From the NCBI GenBank assembly GCA_958296165.1, contig OY282447.1, forward strand, positions 4,997,154-5,061,153: DNA of 64,000 nt, given 5' to 3'. Below, one piece after another: positions 46,832 to 54,044 of the stretch. The notes under the pieces are model-generated. The model saw only the letters and a list, made by a program, of their open reading frames with translations, made no database searches and was not told where the DNA came from. Position 1 is the first letter of the stretch, and every line of letters begins with the position of its first letter. The position numbers and the translations under genes were made by a program. The stretch comes from an uncultured Pseudomonadales bacterium (GTDB lineage Bacteria; Pseudomonadota; Gammaproteobacteria; Pseudomonadales; Azotimanducaceae).

Positions 46832-47224
46832 ATGACCCAAAAACGCTACATCGTGAACGATGGCACCGATAGCTGGGAAACGGACGAGTTGCCAGATGAG
46901 GATGAGTTGGCCGCTCTGTACGATGAGGAACCAGAGACCCGCACCAGCCACTTGGTCGTGGCCTACCACGACACCAAGACCGGCACGGACGGCTACGTCT
47001 TCCCGCACTGGGACCCCAAGCCGCCATTGTGCGCTGGCGACGGCCACAAATGGGCCGATGAGCCCGAATACGGGTTTGGGGGCCAAGCCCAAGGCGCCGA
47101 GCGCGTGTACGGCTATCCGTGCGAGCGCTGTAGCGCCGTTCAGATCGTGACGACGAACGTGAGGGACCCGTCCACGCAGACTATCCTACCGTTCGACGTC
47201 ATTGAGTACCGAGTGAGGGAGTGA
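46832..47224 (+). CDS. Hypothetical protein with a CxxC pair
   Basis: The product is 130 aa from the ATG at 46832 (GAGGAAC upstream). The first half is very acidic (DELPDEDELAALYDEEPE). The second half has HKWADEPEYGFGGQ and YPCERCSAVQIV, which could form a small zinc ribbon with the nearby His. Its TGA lies 2 bp before the next gene, so they are co-transcribed. No family was recognised. Confidence 0.55.
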   Translation: MTQKRYIVNDGTDSWETDELPDEDELAALYDEEPETRTSHLVVAYHDTKTGTDGYVFPHWDPKPPLCAGDGHKWADEPEYGFGGQAQGAERVYGYPCERCSAVQIVTTNVRDPSTQTILPFDVIEYRVRE

Positions 47225-47226
47225 CC

Positions 47227-47889
47227 ATGCGATATGTTCTGATGGCCGCGTTGGCGGCACTGTGTGCATCCGCAGCGGCGCAACAGGCATCCGCGCAAGG
47301 GCTGCTCGACGCCATCTGCGACGCCGCGACAGAGCGCGGCGAGACGGCCACCGAGACAGAGTACCGCGCCGATCCGGGCGCTCACTCAGACGACTTCTGC
47401 GCCTTGGCGCGGTTCGATGCGCACAAGGCGGCGCGTCAACTCTCAAAGAGCATCCGCATCGTGCGGCGGTTCGAGAACCGCAACCGCTACTACTTCGATC
47501 CGCGGCGGCACGGATCAACCGAGTACATCCAGCTGCTCAGACCGTGGATGGCGGATGAGAACAAACGCGGCATCGCGAGGTGGGTAGTAAGCCAGCGCCA
47601 ATACCACGGCAACAACACGTGGAATATAAGCGTGTACATCAACGATGAATCGGTGCCAGAAGGGTGTGAGCGACTCATCGACAGTCGTATACGTCTACGG
47701 TATGGCCGCCACGAATATTTCGCATTGTCGGCGACGGGCTTGCCGTACCGGGGCGGGGGCATACCTGATTTTTCGCGCGTAGTAGAAGACCGCTTCAACG
47801 CAGGCGGAGATGCGGAAATGAAGCGCATCGTCGAAGACTCATTGGACGATGTGGACCTCCGGCCCACTGTCTACTGCTCCAATGAATAG
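47227..47889 (+). CDS. Two-cysteine-domain paralog 2, secreted
   Basis: The product is 220 aa. The signal peptide ends ASAQ (about residue 23). The shared domain is at residues 25-78 with C31 and C58 (GLLDAICDAATERGETAT, EYRADPGAHSDDFCALAR, HKAARQLSKSIR). Similarity to paralog 3 continues through NRYYFDPRR and EYIQLLRPWMADENKRGIARW to about residue 128; the last 90 residues differ. It follows the CxxC gene by 2 bp. The function is unknown. Confidence 0.7.
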   Translation: MRYVLMAALAALCASAAAQQASAQGLLDAICDAATERGETATETEYRADPGAHSDDFCALARFDAHKAARQLSKSIRIVRRFENRNRYYFDPRRHGSTEYIQLLRPWMADENKRGIARWVVSQRQYHGNNTWNISVYINDESVPEGCERLIDSRIRLRYGRHEYFALSATGLPYRGGGIPDFSRVVEDRFNAGGDAEMKRIVEDSLDDVDLRPTVYCSNE

Positions 47890-47906
47890 CGTAAGGGAAA
47901 CTGTTA

Positions 47907-48422
47907 ATGCGGCACGATGCACCGAGACACGATGAACCGAGACATCGACTGACCCGACCTCCGCGACGCAAGACCATGCGCGAGCAACTGCGCGAGTCGA
48001 AGACGTACCTACTGATCTTGTTCGTGGTGCTCAGCACAGTTGCTCTAGTCATCCACTATCGGGCGAATCAACCCGAACGTTTGGCGGAGAACGCGGCGCG
48101 TCTGGCGGAAGACAAAGCCAAGGGACTGCATTGCATGCCGTGGACGAAGTGGACGAGCGGCGGCTATCAAGCATCTACCAATGGCATCTACGCCACCGCA
48201 AAGCAGCCGCCATTCCAAGTGACGGCCGCAGTGAAAGCTAGGATGAACGATGGGGCGAGCTACGAACCACTAGGCACTTCTTGGGAGCCGCAAGGCAACG
48301 GCGTCTTCAAGTTCGCGCATGAATTCTCAGGCAAGAACGCCTTTGGCGGACGGGTGCGGAACACGGCCATCGGCACGTTCGATTCGACGTGTGCAGTCAA
48401 GACACTCGCCTTCGTGAAATGA
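47907..48422 (+). CDS. Membrane-anchored protein, unknown
   Basis: The product is 171 aa from the ATG at 47907 (AAGGGAA upstream); an ATG at 47976 removes a His/Arg/Pro-rich low-complexity leader. One transmembrane helix (about residues 33-50) is followed by a soluble domain with two Cys (LHCMPW and STCAVK). The stop overlaps the next ATG (ATGA). It lies 17 bp after paralog 2 in the same operon. No family was recognised. Confidence 0.5.
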   Translation: MRHDAPRHDEPRHRLTRPPRRKTMREQLRESKTYLLILFVVLSTVALVIHYRANQPERLAENAARLAEDKAKGLHCMPWTKWTSGGYQASTNGIYATAKQPPFQVTAAVKARMNDGASYEPLGTSWEPQGNGVFKFAHEFSGKNAFGGRVRNTAIGTFDSTCAVKTLAFVK

Positions 48423-48760
48423 ACCTCAGCGAGCGCAAGCTGCGCCGCCTAGGTCGGCGCCACTACGACGATCCGGCGCACGGGATCGTGGGCTGTCTGA
48501 TCGGCGCGACGGCGTTGATCCAATGCGACGCCATGCCTCGGATCATGGCACACGCGCTAGGCGTGGTGGCGGTACTCGCGGTATCCGCCAGCACTCTCAG
48601 ATCGCGGCTTGATGCCGTGTTGCAGCACGATCGTGTCGAAACGGACTCGCTCGGCAAAGCGCACAGGTACGATGGCGACGACCTGCACCACGGCGGCGAC
48701 GAGTTCTGGCCGCTGATGCAGCAGGCCGTGGCGGCCGTCGGGCGCTGTCAGGACATCTAA
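48419..48760 (+). CDS. Small membrane protein whose sequence recurs as fragments in the element
   Basis: The product is 113 aa. A basic N-terminus leads to two hydrophobic stretches at about 28-43 and 55-68, then a soluble tail rich in His and Asp. Codons about 30-80 overlap repeat family B: related DNA appears at 44490-44580, 51080-51240 and, inverted, at 54262-54400. This may be the intact parent gene of those fragments. It contains the dyad GCCATG-N8-CATGGC (48530-48549). Confidence 0.5.
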   Translation: MNLSERKLRRLGRRHYDDPAHGIVGCLIGATALIQCDAMPRIMAHALGVVAVLAVSASTLRSRLDAVLQHDRVETDSLGKAHRYDGDDLHHGGDEFWPLMQQAVAAVGRCQDI

Positions 48761-48852
48761 CCCATTTTCGCCAATTGGCCGTTTTGAGTTAAACCGCGGT
48801 GTACTCCCGCTTCGGGTGCCCGTTCCATCCATCCAACCACACAGGTGATCCA

Positions 48853-49557
48853 ATGGACTACTCGAGACCGAGCCTGCTAGCCGCTGTGTGGCTGGCGCTG
48901 GCGGCACTGCCGGCGTCTGCACAAGGTCTGCTCGACGCCATCTGCGAGGCTGCTACAGAGCGTGGCGAGACGGCCACGGCTGCCGAGTACCGCGCCGATC
49001 CAGGCGCTCACGCGGACGACTTCTGCGCACTGGCCAGGCACGAGCCGCACAAGGCGGCCCGGCAACTCAGCAAGATGATCCGCACGACGCGCCTGACGGA
49101 CAACCCGAACCGTTACTACCTTGACCGGCGCACAGGGCTAGATGGCTACATCCAGTTGTTGCGACCGTGGATGGATGACGCGAATCGGCGGGGCGTGGCG
49201 AAGTGGACTGTGCGACGCTACGAGGACTACTACTACAGCTCTGATGGCCCAAGTGCATCCATTGTAATCACCGACGACATGGTGGCTGATCCGATGTGTC
49301 GGCCCGGCGCTTATGTACGCATCGAACGTGGAGTGTCAGCCACCAAATGGGGTTCTACTGATTCAGGCTATGTGGACGGTTACCAATACTTCGATGTTAG
49401 CGTAAGAGTGACAGGCTACAGCGCCGATCCGATAAACACGCGCTCTGTTGGGTCGCATGGTGAAACGGATTGGAGGACCCTCGCCGACTTGAAAGGTATT
49501 GAGGCCGCGCTAGACGAGTATCGTCCACGCCCACCCAACAGGTCGGCGTGTCCGTAA
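48853..49557 (+). CDS. Two-cysteine-domain paralog 3, secreted
   Basis: The product is 234 aa. The signal peptide ends ASAQ (about residue 24). The shared domain is at residues 25-78 with C31 and C58 (GLLDAICEAATERGETAT, YRADPGAHADDFCALARHE, HKAARQLSKMIR), then the GYIQLLRPWMDDANRRGVAKW block shared with paralog 2. The C-terminal 105 residues are unique, with two further Cys (PMCRPG and SACP). A repeat family A copy follows it. The function is unknown. Confidence 0.7.
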   Translation: MDYSRPSLLAAVWLALAALPASAQGLLDAICEAATERGETATAAEYRADPGAHADDFCALARHEPHKAARQLSKMIRTTRLTDNPNRYYLDRRTGLDGYIQLLRPWMDDANRRGVAKWTVRRYEDYYYSSDGPSASIVITDDMVADPMCRPGAYVRIERGVSATKWGSTDSGYVDGYQYFDVSVRVTGYSADPINTRSVGSHGETDWRTLADLKGIEAALDEYRPRPPNRSACP

Positions 49558-49587
49558 GCGCCACGAACCACCGGCCGGCAGTTCCGG

Positions 49588-49801
49588 GTTAGGTCGCACC
49601 AGTTCGCGCCGACAGGCTCTCACAGGTGCTCTGAGACGAAGTAGTTAGCGCCAGCGTCCACGGCCTTACGGACGCGGACACTGACGAGTTGGTGGCCTTC
49701 AGCCGCAGGTCGTCCACGTCGATGCCGACCTCCTCACGCCAGTAGCCGACGACCCAGGAAAACATCCCCGAAGGGCCTAGCGGCGGGCTGGGCGGGCGCC
49801 G
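49588..49801 (+). repeat. Intergenic repeat family A, copy 2
   Basis: About 214 bp, the longest copy, follows paralog 3. It begins TTAGGTCGCACCAG and has CAGCGTCCACG, TTACGGACGCGGACACTG, GACGACCCAGG, CCCCGAAGGG and a GGCGGGCTGGGCGGGC end. A roughly 40-bp insertion relative to the others lies near 49700-49745. From 49802 to 50020 no gene is seen; GTGTG-CTT-CACAC at 49838-49850 is a small dyad. Confidence 0.72.
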
Positions 49802-50020
49802 GCAATCGTGTTGCACTGCGCGTCTCTGTGTGTTAAGGTGTGCTTCACACAAGTCGCCAGCACCGGTTCGGTGCCCCCCATTTCAAGGGCACACGGACGG
49901 CGCGGCGGATTTGAGCAAACTACCGCAGCTCTGAGGTAACGATCCCGGCAGAGCCAAACGCGGGCCTGTCTCCATGTAGTTCGGAATTTGTGCCACCCAA
50001 CAGGCATGAAGGAGACCGCC

Positions 50021-50224
50021 GTGAACCAACCACCAACCCACGACCTCATGCGCGTGCCGGACGTGTGCGCGCTGCTCTCGATCTCTCGATCGACGCTTTA
50101 CACGCTGCAGGAAGACGCTGGCTTTCCGCCCGCCATCCGCATCTCGTCCAGGGCCATGCGGTGGCGCCGCGCGGAAGTTGAAGCGTGGCTGCGGACGCGG
50201 CCTTCGGCAGGAGCCAAGCGATGA
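50021..50224 (+). CDS. AlpA-like excisionase/regulator (MerR-type HTH)
   Basis: The product is 67 aa from the GTG at 50021, which has AAGGAG 6-7 bp upstream. The helix-turn-helix reads LMRVPDVCALLSISRSTLYTL, followed by FPPAIRISSRAMRWRRAEVEAWL, the AlpA pattern. AlpA-type proteins bend att DNA or regulate integrase genes. It overlaps the next gene by ATGA. A second AlpA-like gene is at 59656. Confidence 0.8.
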   Translation: MNQPPTHDLMRVPDVCALLSISRSTLYTLQEDAGFPPAIRISSRAMRWRRAEVEAWLRTRPSAGAKR

Positions 50225-50961
50225 GCATGAGGAAGGCGACCCAGGAATATTTGGCCAAGAGCAAGGGCAAGGCGCGCGAGGAACATCTGGCGGATGGCGC
50301 CATGATCGGGGCCGCCAGCAAACGCCAAAGACGTGCGCTTCAACGCGCCTTCAACGCGTTGGACGAGCGCTTTAAGGCCGTAGGAGGCATCGCCCGCGGA
50401 TGGGCCGCCTCGCTAGCTGAAATGCACCAACTGGTGTTCGCTTACGTGGATGAGACGGTTTCGCCACAAGAGGCAGTAGGGTGGATCGACAGCCATGCCG
50501 ACCTCGTGAAGCGCATGGCGGACATCAAACGGGAAAACCCAGAATTGCCGTTGGTGGACGTGTGTGCCAGGGCGGTGGAACAGCAGTTGAAGGAGCGTTG
50601 GCCAGAGTACTTCGTGAACCACGAAGGCCGCGGCACAGCACTCAAACCAGCGCACGAAGCCACGACGCAAAACTCTGGGCTTAAGCACCCGCGAGTCCCG
50701 ACGCTGCCGCCGCCCGGCGACGAGCTCTGGAACGACATCACAGACATCGTGGACGCAAAGATCAAGGCTCGTGTCGGCGGAGATGTGGCGTTCATGCTGG
50801 CCGTAGTGCCAACCACGCCAGATGACGATGAAACGGGCCGGTACATCGACTTCGACAGCTTCCGCGGCTTAGCGAACGTGGGAGGCGACGACGCAAACAA
50901 GCTGATGAGGGTGCTGTGCCAACATGCGCTTGACGGCCTCAAGGCGCAGGAGATCAACTGA
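50221..50961 (+). CDS. Unknown protein coupled to the AlpA-like gene
   Basis: The product is 246 aa. It is mostly helical and charged, with a basic N-terminus (MRKATQEYLAKSKGKAREEH), a middle VDETVSPQEAVGWIDSHADLVKRM segment and an acidic C-terminal third. No motif was recognised. Coupling to an AlpA-like regulator suggests an element-maintenance function, which is an inference. Confidence 0.55.
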   Translation: MSMRKATQEYLAKSKGKAREEHLADGAMIGAASKRQRRALQRAFNALDERFKAVGGIARGWAASLAEMHQLVFAYVDETVSPQEAVGWIDSHADLVKRMADIKRENPELPLVDVCARAVEQQLKERWPEYFVNHEGRGTALKPAHEATTQNSGLKHPRVPTLPPPGDELWNDITDIVDAKIKARVGGDVAFMLAVVPTTPDDDETGRYIDFDSFRGLANVGGDDANKLMRVLCQHALDGLKAQEIN

Positions 50962-51051
50962 TGCGCACGGCGCCACGATCGCCCTACACCCGTACTTCAC
51001 CGCCGACCGCAGCGGCGACTACCACGGCCTGAACTTTAGGTTGACGAACTC

Positions 51052-51165
51052 CATGTGCCACACGGTGTGGCGGTCTGCGGACTTGGTGGACTGCGCGACC
51101 ATGCGGCAAATCATGGCACAAAGCGCTAGGGGCGAACCACGCAACTCGCGGTATCTGCCAGCACT
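51052..51165 (-). repeat. Relaxase 5'-end/oriT-like repeat, copy 2
   Basis: Same orientation and nearly the same sequence as 44458-44575, including GCCACAC-G-GTGTGGC (51057-51071) and CCATG-N8-CATGG (51099-51116). It carries the first 22 relaxase codons but no relaxase follows, so it is a detached copy of that region. Confidence 0.6.
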
Positions 51166-51285
51166 CTCAGATCGCGGCTTGATGCCGTGTGTTGCAGCAC
51201 GATCGTGCCGAAACGGACTCGCTCGGCAAGTGCCGCCAGAGTGCCTGTAGGCGCTTCTAAGCGCCGTTCGGCGCACCCGATCCCA
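51140..51285 (+). repeat. Repeat family B, direct copy flanking the HEPN/HicB segment
   Basis: About 145 bp with blocks GCCAGCACTCTCAGATCG, CAGCACGATCGTG, CGCCAGAGTGCCTGTAGGCGC and TAAGCGCCGTTCGGCG. The reverse complement of these blocks, in the same order, is at 54262-54400. A further coding copy lies inside the gene at 48419. Confidence 0.65.
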
Positions 51286-51355
51286 TGGCGCGGGCGCACT
51301 TGAAACGCCGCGCGCGGTGGGCAATGGCGCAGCGCTTGGCAGCGGTGGTGTAGGT

Positions 51356-51386
51356 GACTTCCTCTACCTTTTTGGTAGAGGAAGTC
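51356..51386. terminator. Perfect 13-bp hairpin with TTTTT loop
   Basis: GACTTCCTCTACC and GGTAGAGGAAGTC flank a 5-nt T loop, a perfect stem. It lies about 150 bp beyond the stop of the minus-strand gene at 51538. No T-run follows on either strand. It may be a terminator or a replication/transfer structure. Confidence 0.5.
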
Positions 51387-51537
51387 AGGTCGTTTCGTTC
51401 GCCTTGATTGTTGAAAGTGTTGCTCCACCAGTGCGCGTACAGCAGTTTCCACGGTCGCGCTCACGAGCGCACCCTATGACGATGCCGTAGGCAACGGAGC
51501 GTTCCAGCGCTGCCGCGACCACTAAGAGGTCGCGCGT

Positions 51538-52791
51538 CTACTCGCCTTCGTCCGACGCCTTTTTGATCTGGGCCGAGACATCATCAAGCCTTTTCACCCA
51601 CGCCTTCCTCCACTGGCTGGGCATGGCATCTCCCATGCCGACATGGAGGAATCCGAAAATAAGCAGCAGCTCCGCCAAATGGGGAAGGGCATGTTTTCTG
51701 AATCTCCCAACCCACGAGGTTGTGCGCCCTTGGTGCTGCTGGCCGTTGCGTGCGCGGCGCAATGCGTCCTTGTGTGGTTTGATAGCTCTCTGCAAGTCCA
51801 ACGCCGCCGTAAGCGTGGTCAAGCACTGATTGAAGTCCGGCCCTCGCTTCGACTCCGGCATATCGCCGATCAGGTGACGGCCCAACCCTTCCATCAAGGC
51901 AAAAGCCGGCTGGTCGCCCAACTCGAACCATTGCGACAGCAGGTCGAGCTTCACCCCACCATCACCTTCGGGGCCGGTGTTCAAGAACGCCCGCATCCAT
52001 CGGCGCAAGCAGTCGACGCCCGTGTCGGCATCGAACAGATTACGGCAGGCAGGTAACCTACCGGGGAATCCCTCCGACAAGGACTTCACAGGCACGATGG
52101 CTTCCACTGTCTGATTGTCGTTGCCGCGCAGTTCCACTTCCAGCGAATCGTTAAGAGGTACGCCTTTGACTAACGTGAGGAAGGCCGTGTAAACCATCGC
52201 CATCGCCCGCAAATCGCCTGCGATGTCGCACCATTCGCCGGTCGCGTCGAAAGGCATCTTCGTCAACATGCCACCGCTCCACACATCGTTGCCGAACGAC
52301 CAAGAACGGCTGTTGCGCCAGTCGTCCGACGACGACACCTTGGGAATCCGCAACGGCACCACACCCGCTTTGAAGTCGTCGTGCAGGGTGGACATGTCGA
52401 CTACGGCTTCCGACCGCCCCACCACTTCGCTCTGCACGGATACCGAGTTCAAGCAACTCCAGTCCGTCGACGCCTGCCAATGTGAGCCGCAAATGAGAGT
52501 GACACCTATGGGGAGTCGGATGCCGTCGCGAAACGGATTCATGTCATCCCACCCATCCGGGGGAACCACGAACACCCCGGTTGTCCCGAGACCGGACTCG
52601 AACCACAGATTGTCTACCTGCGGTTGCTTTCTGGCTTTGAGTCCCGCCAAACCGTCGTGTTTGTAATCCAAGTAGAGGACAGGCGCATCTTCGGTGCCCA
52701 TCACTCGCGCTGGGTACAGGTACGGAGTGTCGCCGCCAGCAGCTTTCACCCAAGTTACGGCGTTCACAAGTTTTTGGTGCGTCGTGCCCAC
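51538..52791 (-). CDS. Candidate HEPN-type protein, possible defence effector
   Basis: The product is 417 aa. The N-terminal 200 residues look beta-rich. A helical C-terminal region contains ARNGQQHQG, with R348 and H353 spaced as in the HEPN R-x4-6-H ribonuclease motif, followed by a hydrophobic helix (LPHLAELLLIFGFLHVGMG). The motif is preserved in the broken copy at 42945. The plan, a beta N-domain plus C-terminal HEPN, resembles ApeA-type abortive-infection proteins, but similarity to them is not established. It is surrounded by repeats and a HicB-like gene, in a typical accessory locus. Family assignment is tentative. Confidence 0.5.
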   Translation of the reverse strand: MGTTHQKLVNAVTWVKAAGGDTPYLYPARVMGTEDAPVLYLDYKHDGLAGLKARKQPQVDNLWFESGLGTTGVFVVPPDGWDDMNPFRDGIRLPIGVTLICGSHWQASTDWSCLNSVSVQSEVVGRSEAVVDMSTLHDDFKAGVVPLRIPKVSSSDDWRNSRSWSFGNDVWSGGMLTKMPFDATGEWCDIAGDLRAMAMVYTAFLTLVKGVPLNDSLEVELRGNDNQTVEAIVPVKSLSEGFPGRLPACRNLFDADTGVDCLRRWMRAFLNTGPEGDGGVKLDLLSQWFELGDQPAFALMEGLGRHLIGDMPESKRGPDFNQCLTTLTAALDLQRAIKPHKDALRRARNGQQHQGRTTSWVGRFRKHALPHLAELLLIFGFLHVGMGDAMPSQWRKAWVKRLDDVSAQIKKASDEGE

Positions 52792-52884
52792 TGCGGCCCT
52801 CTGCTAACTCTCGTAGTTGTCCTTGCTTGGTCGATGCGACGCCACGGCAACGCCGCGATCTTGCCACCACGGCGTGGTTAAAAG

Positions 52885-53060
52885 ATAGGTCGCACCAGAT
52901 CGCGCCAAGGCACTCTCAGGCGCTCCAAGCAGAGCAAGGTTAGCGCCAGCGTCCACGCCCTTACAGGACGCGGACACTGCCGAGTTGGTGCGCCGTCACC
53001 CGATGGGTTGACGACCCAGGTAACAAACGCCGAAGGCGTCAATAGCGGGTGGGCGGGCTA
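52885..53060 (+). repeat. Intergenic repeat family A, copy 3
   Basis: About 176 bp with TAGGTCGCACCAGATCGCGCC, CAGCGTCCACG, ACGCGGACACTGCCGAGTTGG, GACGACCCAGG and the hairpin ACGCC-GAA-GGCGT, then GCGGGTGGGCGGGC. Unlike copies 1 and 2, it lies upstream of the adjacent (minus-strand) gene. Its end is followed by TGTGGAACTCACTCC (53063-53077). Confidence 0.7.
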
Positions 53061-53411
53061 TTTGTGGAACTCACTCCGCATTAAATCGCCGATGGCGCAC
53101 GCTACGCTTTTAATGCGTCCGTGAGCCAAAGGGGTGAACCCCCTTGGAACCCCGTGCGCTACGCGCACCATGATTGTCGCGGCTAAAGCCGCTCACTGGT
53201 CGCTCACGCGGCAAAGATGGCGCTTCGCGTTGCAATGCGTTGCAATGCGGTTGGTCTGTGCGTTGGGCGCCGAACTGCGCTGGCACGATGAAGTAACCCC
53301 CGCCCGAAGGCGGGGTGATAGTGTCGCGGGTGGGCGTAAATGTGGAACTCACTCCAGCTGTGATGTAGACCCCGCGCGGGGTGCCCGCCGAGACGGTTGC
53401 GATCGCCACGG
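53061..53411. other. Gene-free stretch ending in a partial family A end
   Basis: A hairpin CCCCGCC-CGAA-GGCGGGG (53298-53315) is followed by GCGGGTGGGCG and TGTGGAACTCACTCC (53341-53355). This repeats the 3' end arrangement of copy 3, 278 bp away. No gene is seen. Confidence 0.55.
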
Positions 53412-53603
53412 CTATCCGACATCCAATTCGGCCACCATGCGGACGCCGGCAACGGCGCCGCTGGCGAAGTCCGCGTGGAGGTCGCGCAGGTGATCCTTGA
53501 GGTCGTCAAGCGTCGCGCCTTGCGTCCAGTAGTCGGGTTGCGCCTGCAGGTAGCCGAGCCACGCGCCATCTTGGTTCCAGTAGACAAACTTCACTCCGGC
53601 CAT
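53412..53603 (-). CDS. Orphan HicB-like antitoxin
   Basis: The product is 63 aa from the ATG at 53603. It has the HicB partial RNase H-like core: VKFVYWNQDGAWLGYLQ, PDYWTQGATLDDLKDHLRDLHAD, and VRMVAELDV. HicB normally neutralises HicA, a small double-stranded-RNA-binding toxin; no HicA is encoded on either side. The frame extends to an ATG at 53642, but that codon lies within the operator-like palindrome, so the downstream ATG is preferred. Confidence 0.75.
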   Translation of the reverse strand: MAGVKFVYWNQDGAWLGYLQAQPDYWTQGATLDDLKDHLRDLHADFASGAVAGVRMVAELDVG

Positions 53604-53638
53604 AACCGACCCCATCGCTCTGCGGCTCTTTTCATTGA

Positions 53639-53675
53639 CCATCTAAGTATAGATGGTTGCCGGCGGCGAGTCCAA
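53639..53675 (-). promoter_or_regulatory. HicB promoter with overlapping operator
   Basis: On the minus strand TTGGAC (53670-53675) and TATACT (53646-53651) are 18 bp apart. The -10 is embedded in the perfect inverted repeat CCATCTA-N4-TAGATGG (53639-53656). HicB-type antitoxins usually bind such operators to repress their own genes. Confidence 0.55.
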
Positions 53676-53702
53676 CCGCGCACATTGTCTTTGATGCGGG
53701 GT

Positions 53703-53734
53703 CCGATCAATCCGCAAATTTGCGGATTGATCGG
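53703..53734. repeat. Perfect 32-bp palindrome
   Basis: The left arm CCGATCAATCCGCAAA is followed at once by its exact reverse complement. It lies between the divergent HicB-like gene and the 53808 gene, 28 bp beyond the HicB -35. Candidate roles are a dimer/tetramer operator, a recombination site or a dispersed palindromic repeat. Confidence 0.75.
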
Positions 53735-53807
53735 CAGGTCAGTGTTGTCCGTGGCACCTAGCGGCGCGGTTACACTACACGCCCGAACACGATGCAGTAG
53801 CGCCCTT

Positions 53808-54044
53808 ATGAACATGCTTGAAGCGCTTATCGGACTAGCCTTGCTAGCCGGCGTGATCGGCACTGCCGCGGTCGTTCTCGAGCACGACGCAGACGATGCT
53901 CGCGCTGAGCACTTTCGCGACGACTGGCTGGCGATTCACGACGCCGTGGCGGAGCACCAGCGGCGGTGGCCGCTCGATGCGCCGGTGGCGTGGTTCGAGC
54001 ACGGCGCTGCGGATGCAACGACCGTGGCCGCGCTGCACAGTTGA
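53808..54044 (+). CDS. Short protein with prepilin-like N-terminus
   Basis: The product is 78 aa. MLEALIGLALLAGVIGTAAVV resembles the hydrophobic N-terminal helix of type IV prepilins, including a Glu at position 4, but no leader with a Gly cleavage site precedes it. The remainder is acidic with His and Trp. It may be a small membrane protein or a truncated PilV-like gene. No pilus genes are nearby. Confidence 0.4.
   Translation: MNMLEALIGLALLAGVIGTAAVVLEHDADDARAEHFRDDWLAIHDAVAEHQRRWPLDAPVAWFEHGAADATTVAALHS

Larger units (their letters stand above)
50962..51537. other. Gene-free, repeat-rich 576 bp
   Basis: This stretch holds the second oriT-like/relaxase 5'-end copy, a family B repeat extending to about 51285 and the perfect hairpin at 51356-51386. 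No believable coding frame is present on either strand. Confidence 0.6.

Noticed and set aside
49861-49890. tRNA- or tmRNA-like 3' end (GCACCGGTTCGGTGC)
   Set aside because: The hairpin resembles a T arm, but no acceptor or anticodon partner is found upstream.
46265-53060. Family A repeats as a CRISPR array or integron attC sites
   Set aside because: Copies are about 200 bp, only three to four and kilobases apart, with no spacers; the attC core 7-bp ends and an integron integrase were not found.
53110-53409. 99-codon minus frame downstream of the HicB-like gene, considered as HicA
   Set aside because: No HicA landmarks (the G-S/T-H-H motif region) are present and composition is not protein-like.
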